Below, piece by piece: positions 12,794 to 26,700 of a stretch of DNA of 64,000 nucleotides. A program made the position numbers and the translations under genes. Below the pieces are notes generated by a model, which was not told the origin of the DNA, did not search any database, and worked only from the letters and a program-made list of their open reading frames with translations. Source of the stretch: Paguma larvata (taxonomy: Eukaryota > Chordata > Mammalia > Carnivora > Viverridae); NCBI GenBank assembly GCA_030068075.1, contig JAINVK010001077.1, positions 62,001 through 126,000 on the forward strand, given 5' to 3'. The first letter of the stretch is position 1. Every line of letters starts with the position of its first letter.

Positions 12794-15700
12794 CTCTCCC
12801 CCACTTGTGCTTTGTCTCTCCCTCAAAAATAAGTAAACATTTAAAAAAATAGAAAAATAATACCATTAACAGTCCAAGTGAAGATTATCTAGTCTAATCC
12901 TTCACTTTACAGTTGTGAAAACTGAAGTCGCGAAGGATGAGATTGTGCCATTTGTGACATGGATAGTATGATGCTAAGTGAAATAAGTCAGACTGAGAAA
13001 GATAAGTACTCATAAGTACTCATAAGATTCCAAAATATGTGGAATCTAAAAACACAACGCAAATGAATAAACAAACAAAAAGCAGAAACTGACCTATAAA
13101 TACAGAGAGCAAACAGATGGTTGCCAGAAGGGAGGGGGTGGGGGGGATGGGCAACACAGGTGACGGGGAGTGGGAGGTACAGGCTTCTAGTTGTGGAATG
13201 TATAAGTCATGGGACTAAAAGGCACAGCATAAGGAATGTAGTCAATGGTATTGTAACAGTGCTGTATGGAGACAGAGGGCAGCTACACTTGCGGTGAGCA
13301 CAGTACAACATCTAGCCTTATCCAATCACCATGTTGTATGCCTGAAACTAATGTACCATTGTGTGTCAACTCACTCATTTAAAAAATATTTTTTAAGACA
13401 ATAAGTCACTAATAAATAATAAATTTATTTATGAATTTATACATAATTTAAATAAATCCACAAAATATAGGTACTTTTCATTGGTACCCTTATTAGTCTC
13501 AAAGACATAACCTATATTTTATATCAGTGACAATCACCTTTTAGAGGATATTTTTAGATTGGACTCAGAAGTAAAGTAGGTAGACTATGTACAAAACTAT
13601 CATGCTAAGGCCCATTCTTAACCTGTGACATTTAGTACAAGTAGAACTTATAGCACTAAAAGTCTTATGCTTTTAATGGCTAGGTTAAAACGTAAAGGTT
13701 GAAACTTTTTGCAAAAACCCATCAAATTTAAATGTTCGCCATTCACAACTAGAAGGACACCACGTGACATTATATGACTCCAAACAGATGCAGAGAAAAA
13801 AATCTGTACACGTGTTTTCGGTGATCTCTCAGTAACAGCTTCTGGAGTTGTTCCTTGTAGAATTGTACCATGGAAACCACAGCTTCCACAACTACAGTGA
13901 TTACAGAATTTACCTTCGTTCCTATTTCCTTAACTCGACTAGAACAGATGCCTCCAGAGCATTTAATATTCGCTTATGGAGGAGTAAGTGTGAGCCAATA
14001 CCCCCGCAGAAGCCCTACTTTCTGGAGAGGTTCTTGGAGCATTAACCCCGATCAATGGAATTTTTTGTCCCAAATTAGTCTACGAAAAAGCCAAGTGCAC
14101 TTTAAACTAGGAGCGCAGAGGGGGGTGCGGGTGACAGCAGCATTGGAGCTCACAGCCTAAAGAGCAGCACAAGTCACTCATGCCAGAAGCTAAGCGTCCC
14201 TTCTGTCTGATGCGAAAAAGAACAGCAGCAAGAAAATGCACAAAACAGAAAACAGTGTGTAAATTCTATCTTTCCAAATCAGTTTTCAAACTTTTCTAAA
14301 TCCTGATATCACTCTTGGACTAACATTTAAAATGCTTAGCCCATTATCCTATTTTTCATTTCTGTTGTATTTTAAAGATGATAAAGTGGGGGCGCCCGAG
14401 TGGCTCAGGTCATGATCTCACAGTTTGTGGGTTCAGGACCCACACTGGGCTCTGTGCTCGGAGCCTGAAGCCTGCTTCGGATTCTGTATCTCCCTCTCTC
14501 TGCCCCTTCCTCCTTCTCTCAAAAATAAAATAAAACATTAAAAAAAGTTTAAAGACGATAAAGTGGCACATAATTTACTTACCTAAAAGAGGGAGTAAAA
14601 CTGGGTAGTTGTACGGCATCACAAAGAGGTTAACACAAGTTAAAGTCGTACTGGCTTTTAAATAACCAAATGGATAACCAAGTTCATTGTATTTTCCACT
14701 GCTAGTAACAAATACCTAAAAACGTGAAGTAATAGAGTTATGACAATAAGGACTTTATGTGAAACCAAACTCCCAGTAACATTCCAGAATAACATTTAAG
14801 CCCCAGTTAATTTATGTAATTTAAAAGTGGCACTAGTGCTTTTAGCCTATGGTTATGCCCAAATATGTCATACTAAATCAGATTGCAATTCCTATATACA
14901 TTATATTAAGAAATGAGAGGTGCCTGGTTGGCTCAACTGGTTGAGCATTTGACTCTTGGTTTCAGCTCAGGTCCTGATCCCAGGATTGTGGGATTGAGCC
15001 CCGCATCAGGCTCCACACTTAGCATGGAGCTTGCTTGGGATTCTCTCTCTCTCTTCTCTCTCTTTGTCTCTCTCTTTCTCACTCTCTCTCTCCTTCCCTC
15101 TGCCCCTCTCCCCTGCTTGGGCACTCTTTCCATCTCTCTCAAATAAATAAAAATTTTTTTAAAGAAAAAGAAATGACACCATACTGTGCAATAACCATTT
15201 GGAGACCACAATACCCAAATATTTACTTGGTTAGCACAATGGCAAACAAGGTTGAAATAGTGCTAAGTGATAACCAGCCATTAAAACAAACTGACTTCTC
15301 TAAAGAACAAGTGGTGACTGGAGTGGAGGCTTTAGAAAAATGGAATATGGCTACATGCCTAAAGCCTGTAATTACGAAAGCAAAGTCCATTTAGAGTAGT
15401 ATGCTAACACTCCTCACGTGTACGATGATTAGTCTTGCTCTACTTCCTTTTGGTACTCCCACTCTCCTATCCATTTATTCATTTTTCATCCAATAAATAT
15501 TTTTTAATGTTTATTTATTTCTGAGAGAGAGAGAGAAAGAGAGAGACAGAGTGTGAGTGGGGGAGGGGCAGAGAGAGAGGGAGACACGGAATCTGAGGCA
15601 GGTTCCAGGCTCTGAGCTGTCAGCACAGAGCCCGATGCGCGGCTTGCACCCATGAACTGCAAGATCATGACCTGAGCTGAAGTCGGACATTTAACCGACT

Positions 15701-18700
15701 GAGCCACCCAGGTGCCCCTCTACTTCTTTTAACACTACTTTCCAATGAAAGGAACCAGGTGCCCCTCATCTGATAAATATTTATCAAGTAGCCTATTATA
15801 ATCCAGGCACTGGTGCTAATTCTTTTGAGATGGCAAGGAGATGCTTTGGTTCAATCTGGAAGGCATTTTTCTCTTATAAATTATGGTGGTAGAGCAAACA
15901 TTCACTAAAGATCAAAACATTAATCTTTATATGTGACTCCATCTCTTTCCTTATTGGTATTCCTGATTTGAAACATATTATATTGTCAGGTCCCGTACAG
16001 TTGCTGTGCTGTACTAAAGTCCTCTTGCTACCATGCCTTCTCAGTGTTCCATGTTTACTCTTTGGTCCAAATCAGGGCACCAGCATATATTTTTAGGGAC
16101 CTAGACCTTTGTCTTTTCCAAAGTCCTTCAGCACGATCATTTAAGACAAAGTCAAACCCTGATGGTAAACAGAATCCGTTTACCTTGCTAATTGCTGGTA
16201 CCAGCAATATCATCTACCAATAGACTAAATTCTTGCTATATTTAGTCTTAGCTAACAATAAATCTTTCCTATGTCATTTATGACCCCACAAAACAATGAG
16301 TTGTGCTATAAAACAGGACTCATCTAGATTTCATGTCATAATCTGAACCTTAATAGGAACAAATATCTGTAATAACACATGGTGGATTTCCCCCTTTTTC
16401 CTGAGTATGTAAAACAGAAGAGGAAAAATCATCATAAAGGATCAAAAGCGTTATACACAACTGTCAAGGGTCAGACCTATAATCCCCATGAAGGGAGAAA
16501 CACTGTGTTTTGTTCCCCCCCCTCTCTCTCTCCCTTTTTCTCTTTCTCCCCTCCTTCCGTTCCCTCTTCCCTTCATTCCTTCTCATAAGCCCTTTGAGTT
16601 TTTCCAAATTCCTTATCACCTGCAGATTCATAGAACTTGGGGGTTCGAAGGGATCATTAGAGACTGTCTAGAAAAAGTAAGTATCTGGCATAGACTGGTG
16701 GCAGAATTTAGGGTTCAAATGCAGTCTCCAATATGACTTAGCCAAATTTCCTGGCTCCTGGTTCATCTTATTCTTTTTCATCCTCACTAATTCATTGCAT
16801 TAAAACTACTCTAAATCAAAGTAACATACGGTACAGAAGATAGGCATGTGGCATATTTGAGGGGTGGTGCTAGAAGCCAGGACAGGATTTCTTAAGTGTC
16901 TTTGGAGATTTATAAGAAATGTGCCATATAGAAGAGAGGGCTTGTGTTAGGGGAAAGGTATAATTTGTATTTGCTTTTATTGCAAAATTTTTGTCAACCG
17001 ATGAAGTCAAACTTCCTATCTTGATTCTAACATTCTGTTATCCAGATCTCTACATTTCTTGCACTTTTCCATTGCATTTAACTGAAATATAAACATACGT
17101 TCAGAAAAGTGCGTGAATCATAAGTATGCAGCTCAATGCGGGTGCCTGGGTGGCTCGGTCGGTTAAGTGTCTGACTTCAGCTCAGGTCATGATCTCGCGG
17201 TTTGTGAGTTGGAGCCCCGCGTCAGGCTCTGTGCTGACAGCTCAGAGCCTGGAGACTGCTTCAGATCCTGTGTCTCCCTCTCTCTGCCCCTCCCCGACTT
17301 GTGCTTTCTCTTTGTCTCTCAAAAATAAATTTTAAAAAATTAGAAAAATAAGTACACAGCTCAATGAATGTTCGCAAAGTGACTACACATGTGTAATCAG
17401 CACCCAGATCAAGAAATAGAACGATGACCAAAAACCCCCTCATGTCCTTTGTTGGTCACAACTCTGCACCCCCAAAAGAAACCACTATTCTGACTTCTGA
17501 CAGAGTAAGCCAGCTTTACTTCTGTTTGAATGTAGACAAGATAGAATCATATGATATGGGATCTTTTATGTCTGGCTTCTTTTGCTCAATATTATACTTA
17601 TGAGATTGTTCTGTTTCTTGCACTTATATTCTTGCTTTAAGCTTGTTCCTTTTATTTCTACCCAATTTTAGCATCTTTGGAGAATTTAAGTAGCTTAAAA
17701 GACAACTAGTAGCAATAATCGCACATTTTAGGATGAAGCAGATGGCAGCCTAAAAGTGTTTCTTGCGTAAATAGAAGCTAACAATTACTGATTGCTATAT
17801 GGTGCTATAGTTTAGAAATAGAACAAACATACTTCCAGCGTAGGGCTTCCTTATTTTTTCCAAATAAAAAGGCTCTGACTGCTGGGTCTGGATTTTTACA
17901 AACTAATATCCAAAGGTGAGTCTATTAATAAATCAGCAAGCCCTTCTGGCTGGAGTATAACAGTTGGAAGAGCCAGTATATGTGCAATTGCCTCATCAAA
18001 TAAAATCTGCATTACACACGCCAATGTGCTTGGTATGGGAAGAGAAATTTGGTTACATTACACTAATACAAAAAGTAGTTTCAGGGTTTAAGAGTTTTTT
18101 GTGTCAAAAATATTTTGTATACCTGAAACTAATATTACACTGTATGTTAACGAACTGGAATTTAAAGAAAAACTTAAAAAAATAGATCTTGTGGGGTGAC
18201 CTAGTGGCTCAGTTGGTTAAGCGTCTGACTTTGGCTCACCTCATGATCTTGAGGTTCATGGGTTGGAGCCCCACTTCGGGCTCTGTACTCATAACTCAGA
18301 GCCAGAAGCTTACTTTAGGTTCTGTGTCTCCCTCTCTGTCTCTATCCCTCCCCCGCTCGTGCTCTGTCTCTCTCAAAAATGAATAAACTTTAAAAAAAAA
18401 TAGATCTTGTACTTCCAATCTGTCAAGTTCACACTAAGGTTCAGCTGCAGACGCCACAGCTAAATAGAATTACATCCTTTAGGTTAGGGATTCTTAACCT
18501 GGGGTCCCTGAATAGGCTTCAAGGGGTCCGCCAAAGCCTCAAATACACAGGTGTCATCAGAGTCCGCTGCCTTAAATGGCAATTATCAGGAAGCTAATGA
18601 TTCATATCACACCGAAATTATTTGCTTGGCCCTGTTGCTTATTTGATAGCATTTGTTAGAAGTTACTAACAGTCTCCATCTAATTATTCCTAGATTAACC

Positions 18701-20763
18701 TTTGCAACTTCTCAAAACAATTCCTAGATCCCAGAGTAGTTATAGACATTTGGCCAACAGGTAAGGGTAAGTACCTGCCAGCAGGTGTGGGGAGACTTTC
18801 GTTCCAGGATGTACTGAGTTAAGGGTGAAGGTTCAAGTTCATATTTGTCAAAAGGAAGTTTGTCTATTACCATTGGCTCACAATCTACACAGGAGAACCT
18901 CACAACAGGATGAGATGTTCGTGGAGGCTAAAAAACAAGAGGAGAAAATACGGTCTGTTATCAGGTAAACTTACATTTCTGACAAATCTGCAACCCCTCT
19001 CATGCTTTGTTAAACCACTGCTGAGATATACAGCAATGCTTTGAAAAAGAGGGCATCGCCAACGGCTTCCATCTGGGAAGGTCACACAGATTCTTTATTT
19101 CTACCATGTACTTGGCATTGGGAGGAGGAAAGGTAAATTCTAACACTCGTAACTACCATTTCAGTGAAGTGAAAACTACAACTGCTTTGAATCAGTTAGG
19201 AAGTCACTAATGATCCATAGGATGAACCTTGATTTTCAGATCCACTGTTGCAACCTCCAAGCATGACCCTCCCTTCATTCCTTTGTACCATGAGGTTATG
19301 GACAGTCCAGACACAGCTGGCAAAGAAGAAATCCATGAAGATTTCTAATGAGCTGATGACAGAGCTAGAGACATTAACAAGCAAGATGAAAAATTGTAAA
19401 GGCATGGAAAGGGCAAGGCAGGTACCCAAAATGAGCCAGTCACAACACCCAGGCCTAGTGGAAATTTTATTTTCAAGTTAAATTTTTATAGCACTTCTCA
19501 CACCCACACGCTTGCCTTGAAGAGCTAGAGCTGGGTATGCTTTGGGCTGGGGTGCAAAGGCCTACATGCCTGGGGTAGCAGAACAGATTGGTGGGGCAGC
19601 CGTTTCATTAACAGGTTTAGCTTGTGGGGATAGAGAGCACCCGGGGAGATAAACGGTGGCGGCAAGAGAATTATGAAGAGATGAGGAGACAGGACGAGTC
19701 CCAGGGACAAGGGTGAGATCTGGCTGCACTTGTTATTGCCGAGAGCTCTCTAAGCCTAATAGGAATATGAGAAACCATCTCCGTTTCCCCTTTAAAGGGG
19801 GGAAAGCATGCTCCTTCGCCTTTATGATTTACACACCTACAAGATGTGTTGGGAGTCAAAAAAAAAAAAAAAAAAAAAACAAAAACACAGCCATCAAATG
19901 TGCTTTCAGAGCTGGAGAAATGGTAGGTAACATGGGTGATGTGTGAGTGAGTAGGAATTTCTTTTATTCCAGTTTTTCCTGATCTTAATTTCAATTAAAC
20001 TTGAGAAATATTTCTGGCTTATTACATTTAAACCGACTTAAAAAAAAAGCCATAAAGACACAAGTGAAGTCCTGTCACTGGCAATAATGAAGTAAATTCG
20101 TAACTAAAACGAATTTACCACTCTCGGGGTTGGAGCTGAGAGCAACTGGGCACTGAGGTTGACCAGCGTGTCACGTTGGAGCCCTGAGGAAAGGTGGAGG
20201 AGATGTACCCTCACTCACGGCAGGGGCGGAAGTGGCTCTTCAGTCCTATAGTCTCATGGCCTCTCCTGTAAAAAGGAGCCTAAAAAAATTAATCCCAGGA
20301 GAAAATGCACCTCTTGTCAGAAATTTCTAAAACTTACACAGAATATAGATGGGCTGAACCAGTAAGGGTACTAAACTGAAGGCTTAGCGATTGTTTTGTG
20401 CCCCGCAGAAGGAGGATTACTCCAGCCTTTTTACATAGGCTGCGGGGAGGAAGAAGGGAGAGTGGGTTTTGTGGGCTTTCCCGTGTTAGCAGATACCTGT
20501 CTCCTACAAAAGGCCAATTCATCTGGTAGTAAATAGCAGCGAATACCATATCAAACCCTCCTCTCCCAAATGCAGTGAGCAAAATGAAAAGCCCTCATTT
20601 AGAGATCATTTTTAAAATATTGCTTAATTACAGGCACCTAGGTGGCTCAGTTGGGTAAGCTTCTGACTCTTGATTTTGGCTCAGGTCATGATCTCAGGGT
20701 GGTTAGATCGAGTTCACTATGTGTTGGGCATGGAGCCTGCTTGAAATTCTCTTTCTCTCAAAA

Positions 20764-20795
<32 letters not shown>

Positions 20796-23700
20796 TGCTT
20801 AATTACCCATCATTGAAAGGTACATTGCCAAGGAACACAAGTCCATTGATTACAAAAAGATGAAAAGCAGGTCCACAAAGTTCCATTAGGTGTCTAATGA
20901 CTCCCTAGGAGGACATAGAAGAGCTTCTGTTTTGAATATTTTTCTAGAACCTATACAAGGTGCAAGCTAAATTTTAATTTCCTGAGGATGTACATGAAAA
21001 TCAATGCTAGCACTCTTTACACACGGTGTTTCCCATGTAAATTAAGTCAGCCACTCTGAAATAAAAGCCAAGCCACAGATTGCAACACCATAACTATGCC
21101 CTAACATCCAAAGTGGGCAGTTCAAGTGGCAAAAGCAACTGAAAGAAAGAATTCCAGAATAGCACGGAAGTTCTTTCTTGCTTTTTGGTACAAGCTTAGA
21201 CTTCCAGCAAGAGATAGAAGGCACGGCTCAAAATCCTCAACATTCTTTTACAAGGGTCACTGTAACCAGCAATCTGAAAATCCAAATGATGTTTACTCTT
21301 TTGTTTTATGATACTTACTAGTGAAGGTAAATTCTGATCTGGCCAAAAAGACTCTGGAATTGGCCAATGTCCAACAGGAACACCGGTTTTAGAGTTAGGT
21401 CGTACATAAATGAGCTTATGACAACTATGCCATGGTTGAGCAGCAAATGAATTGCTTGGCCTGGATGAATCCATAAGTCCATCTAAAAGTTAAACAAAGA
21501 CAGACACTAAGGCATACACTTCTTTTTCCAGATGCTGATCTTCCTGTACAAAATTTTCAACTAAAAGCAAAGTACAAAACAAACCAAAACAGTAACTCAT
21601 GAAAAATGGAAGAAAATAAAAGACTCTACTAGGATTACTGAATGTTCTCTCTAACAACATTTTTCATCTAACCCATCCCTCTAATCCAACACCCCACACC
21701 TATCCTTAACTATGCCCCAAATATGTAGTTATATCGAAAACCATTATAAAATTAATTTTCAATTTTCTGAGATTTGGACATATAAATTAAACACAGCACA
21801 CCAACTAGAGGTATTTTTCCAAATCAGGCAAATGAAATTGCTCATGCCCTGGTCTAGTTTTTACATTTGTGGAATTTGACAAAACAGGTCATAAATTCCA
21901 TTTACATTTTCTTTCTATTCCCAATTAGGTGACAAAAAGTATTCTTGACGAAACACACCCAATGACCACAAAAGCAAAATAAAAACGATCCAAATTCACT
22001 CCAAGATAGAAGGAATGTAGGAGCACCTGAGTGGCTCAGTCGGTTGAGTGTCCGACTTCGACACAGGTCATGATCTCCCAGTCCATGAGTTCGAGCCCCA
22101 CGTCGGGCTCTGTGCTGACAGAGCCTGCTTCAGAATCTATGTCTCCCTTGCTCCCTGCCCTTCCCCCACTCACACTCTGTCTCTCAAAAATGAATGTTAA
22201 AAAATTATTAAAAAATGATAGAAGGAATATTGGCAGTAAAATCTATGTATATAGTTGGGGGAGAGAATACAAAGTAGATGCATCAAGGTTATTATGGACT
22301 CATTCACGGTAGTTTCCCCATCCACCATTAAAATGCCATGGAAACTGGGCATTGTATAATGCTGAAGGATGTATACTGAACGTATTTTAATTATTTAAAC
22401 CAGCATATTTCATTGCCTCCCCCAAAACTGAGCAAGGCAGAGTTTTAGAACTTTTAATGCAATGATTCAGTCAGTAGTCTATATTATATTTGTAAAAGCT
22501 ATGTTTTAATGATTTGAGTCTCATCTTCCTTAAAGTTTTTTAATGTTTTATTTTTGAGAGAGAGAGACAGAACACAAGCAGGGGAGGGGAAGAGAGGGAG
22601 ACACAGAATCTGAAGCAGACTCCAGGCTCTGAGCTGTCCGCACAGAGCCCGACGTGGGGCTCAAACCCACGAACTGTGAGATCATGATCTAAGCCAAAAT
22701 TGGATGCTTAACCAATTGAGCCACCCAGGCATCCCTCATATTTCTTAAATTATAGGTAATTTGATCTACTTATTCAAATATTACTTTAAATATGTAATTA
22801 CTTTAGACCAGGAGGTTTACTGGGGTCTACAGATCTCTAGGGAATACATGTAATAGCTTCAGGGGATCAAGACACCCCCCCTCAAGTTGAGCTCACAATT
22901 GTGAGGATGTAGACTTTTCTCAGGAGAGAGTTCTTAGCTCTCATCAGAATCTCAAAGATTAAGAACCCGGGACAAAGGTGGTGTGCCTGGGTGGCTCAGT
23001 CGGTTAGGCGTCCGACTTCCGGTCAGGTCACGATCTCACAACTCACAACTTGGAGCCCCGCCTTGGCTCTGTGCAGAGCCTGGAGGCTGCTTCGGATTCC
23101 ATGTCTCCCTCTCTCTCTGTTCCTCCCCTGCTCGCACTCTTTCTCTATCTCTCTCAAAAATAAACAAAGATTAAAATTTTTTAATATAAAAAATTTAAAA
23201 ATTAAAAAGAAGAACACTAGACAAAGGAGAAATGGAGCTAGAAAGAAAAATCTGAGCTATTTACATAACACCAAATCCAACAGGCTTCCAGGATGACCGT
23301 TCCCCGTTCTCATTAAGGTAATGAACACAAAAGTATGGATGGGGCGGTCAATCATTAGCGCTATATAACATGTCCTTCCTTTACAATTAAGTTAAAGAAT
23401 TTAAAACAGGCTGTGAAGCCTCAATCTTCTGTGGTGGGTGTTCTTAAACTGGAGTCCAAGAAACTCTAGAATTAAATACAAAATTGTATTTGTGGGGCCT
23501 ATGCCCATTTTTCTAGGGAGAAAGGTCTCTATTTTTCCAACAGCTTCTCAAAGGTTCCAGGAACTAAACATCAAAAGGTGAGGAACCACAGGATCCATGT
23601 CTGCTGACAGAAATGCATATCTTTCTGAGCAGCTACCACTGATTGTGGCCATGCAACTAAAATGTATGGATCAGGAGCACCTCGCTGGGTTGGTCGATAG

Positions 23701-26700
23701 AGCATGCGACTCTACATCTCAGGGTTGTGAGTTCAAGCCCCCCACTGGGCATGGAGACTACTTTAAAAAAATAAAATATATGGACCCGATCAGACGAGCG
23801 CCGTGGTAATGATGTGTGTGAGCGCACAGAAGCGAGGAGAAGCGGCAGCCTTGCACAGTGCTCTGAGCCTTGCGGTGCAGGGATGCTTGAGGGGGAAGAC
23901 CCTTCCCCTATACAAAAGGACCTCTGCTATTATCCACTGCCATCATCTGTTTTGAGATGTTGAACGTTCTGTAAGATGTCATTTGAAGAGAAAAGGTTCT
24001 GCAGTTACAAAGTGGCCAGGAAAATACTGGTGTAGGATCTTATAGGGTATCAGCACTTTCTAGATAAACATTCACAATCTCTTGCTGACATATGGTAACA
24101 AACCCAGATTTCATAAAGATAGCTTGGCACATCTGGCACTCACACGACCAAAACCAGATTACTAAGTGGCACTCCTCAGTGATTCTCCAGAAACTTCCTG
24201 CATAGAGAGGTGAATAATGCAGGGTATCCCAAGACTGGGACCAGGGGATATGAAATGGGTAGGGAAAAGGAAGAATTTTCTTTATTTTTTTAACATTTAT
24301 CTTTTGAGAGATGGAGACAGAATGCAAGCCAGGGAGGGGCAGAGAGAGGGAGACGCAGAAAGTAAAGCAGGCTCCAGGCTCTGAACTGTCAGCAGAGCCG
24401 GATGAAGGGCTCAAACTCAGAACTGTGAGATCATGACCGGAGCCAAAGTCAGATGCTCAACTGACTGAGCCACCCAGGTGCCCCAAAAGGAAGAATTTTC
24501 TTAAGAAGGTTTGCCACTGAATTAAAGTTGTTAGCATCTGGCCACCCTGACACGTGAATGCATGGCCATTGTCTGGATGGATATGTGCAACCACATGAAC
24601 GTGTGTGGAGGGTACAGGCTGTGTCTATTATCAGTTTCCTGTCTTCTCAATCTCAGATCATTCTCCAGCGTAAAAATAAATAAAAAGCCATGCATTGTAC
24701 CTTCTCCGACAGGAAGTGGATCTGGTCCCGTTTTTTCAAAGTTAATAACTACACCACTCTGAATTTTCTGAACTAGAGATTCTAAACATTGATTCAACAT
24801 TCTTTGTGTTCTAACACAGTAGGAGCGACCTATACGAGAAGGAAAAACAAATAGTGTCAGTTTGAACAAATAAAATACTACTTAACAATATAAGCATTTG
24901 AAATCCGAGAGTATATCTTGAACAAATCATAACTATGTTGGCGGCAAACATCACACTCGTGATGAGGTTAGGCAGTAGAGCTGACAGATTCTGAAGGAAA
25001 ACAAGACAAGACAGGATGTGGCATTTAAGAAAAACCATACTCTGCTGTTCTGAATTCTTCCTTTAGAAATATGAAATATTGCCAATACCTCCTGTGACTT
25101 CACACATCTGTGTGATGGCAGACTCATCAGTTGGTACACTCCCTAGATGCTCTGGTTCCGTAGAAGCCAATCCAGGCAAACGCAACACCAGGGCAAATAA
25201 CCTTTGATCCCAACGAAAAGGTTCTTTGGTTAGTTCACTTCCAGGCAGAGGAGAATTCAAAGGAAGATGAAGCTGATAAGGCAAAAGTTGAAAAGTTTCA
25301 TCATAACAACCCATACAAAAATGAAGAGAGAGTCAAAAGGGTCATTTTTCTTTCATATACTCGATAATCTTTCAAGGATTGTGAAGATAGAAGTTTTGAT
25401 CAAACTTATTCTTAACTGGAAACGCATGCCTCCCACAGAAATAACTGCATGTTCTTGGCCATTTAAACAAAATTTACAAAAATAAAAAAAATGAAATCTC
25501 ACCTCTTCTTGAACACCAGCAGTACTTGTTAACTTGTTTCCATCTGTGATGGTAATTAAAATAGATGGTTCTAAAAAAAATGGATTTCTCCCCTAAAATA
25601 CATTTAAAGAGTATTAGAGCCATATAAAGTAACCAAATTGTATTTAAACTTTTACATTTGCCTTGCCAGTGATCTCTCAAGTGTGTGATAAAATTTGCCT
25701 GGATAAACAAGAAGGAAAAGATTAGGGATTGAAACGGGTGGGAAATCCAAATAACAATCCCTGCAGAGGTAACACTCAGAATGGACTGAGGAATTCTTAT
25801 AATTCGGGAACTCCCCAAACTATCTAAATACTCCTCTCCCTCTGCGGTCTAAGTAATTGTAAAAGAAAGAGATTGAAGAGATTATAATGGCAGCATCATC
25901 CACACCCGTAAATCCGTTCACCTGAGTCAAAATCCTGGCACAGGTTGGGGGACATTAGTGACTCATGCTCTGCAATCTGGACTCTACTCTGGTTACTGTG
26001 AGCAGAGTTTCTAGGGCAGGAAAGGACAACAGTAGCAGCAGATGCTGCTTTGCTTTCCTCTTATTCTAGAGCTTTTTCATTGAATTGCGAGAGATGAGGG
26101 AGTGAAGGACACTGAAAATTTCTCTTCAAATGCCTTGTTCCAACATTGGTCAGCAATTTATTCATCCCATTCTCAGATACCTGACGATCTGATGGGGAGG
26201 CAATTTTCACTACACATTTTATGATCAAGCCACATACAAGACCACCCCAAAAGAGGGATATTTTTTAAAGCATGTATTTAAAAGATATGGACTTCCTTTT
26301 TGGCAGTTGTGAACAGTAGCAGAAAACTTGGTAACCACGCCCAGTTTTAAATTCTTACCCCAAGTCACCAAAATAAATTAGCTGTACTCACTCAAAGGTT
26401 TTTTTACCTGTCCATAATTGTCTATTCCAGATATTAATCTATTGAGATTTAACAAATCAAATGAGGATCTTAGAGCCTGACCAAGAGTAGTCAGTCCAGA
26501 AGCCTGAAGATTTTTTAGTTCACTCATGAATGTTGCGTGATTTTCCTTCCAACCAGCCTGAAAACCAAACATTTACAAAGAAATTCCCGATTATACAATG
26601 GACAATATATAAAGTGCAAATAACCACTAAACAGCAAGTATCAAACCTCTAACAGACTTAATAGTCCCTTGATCTAATTCTAGTCTAGATCTTGACTGAT

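Larger units (their letters stand above)
7315..14582 (-). other. INTS6L intron 9
   Basis: 7268-bp intron with four felid SINEs, several L1 pieces and a MIR, listed separately. 8260-10320 and 11330-11730 show nothing recognisable to me. Confidence 0.8.
14716..18774 (-). other. INTS6L intron 8
   Basis: 4059-bp intron with SINEs at 14918, 15508, 17139 and 18193 and an old L1. Segments 15170-15500 and 15900-16700 show no recognised element apart from a palindrome at 16191-16208. Confidence 0.8.
21483..24700 (-). other. INTS6L intron 6
   Basis: 3218-bp intron with five SINE copies. 21490-22000 and 23800-24260 show nothing recognised. Confidence 0.8.

Noticed and set aside
12245..13385. Twin-primed inverted L1
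   Set aside because: The antisense and sense pieces both contain L1 3' ends, so they are separate insertions, not one inverted copy.
14913..15394. Ser/Leu-rich frames of 77-119 codons
   Set aside because: They read through the CT-rich middle of a felid SINE. The same applies to frames at 15504, 17126, 22031, 22983, 35093, 45416 and 54331.
23670..23782. Functional tRNA-Lys gene
   Set aside because: The A- and B-box-like parts are present, but the acceptor and anticodon arms do not pair properly and the A-rich tail marks a SINE.
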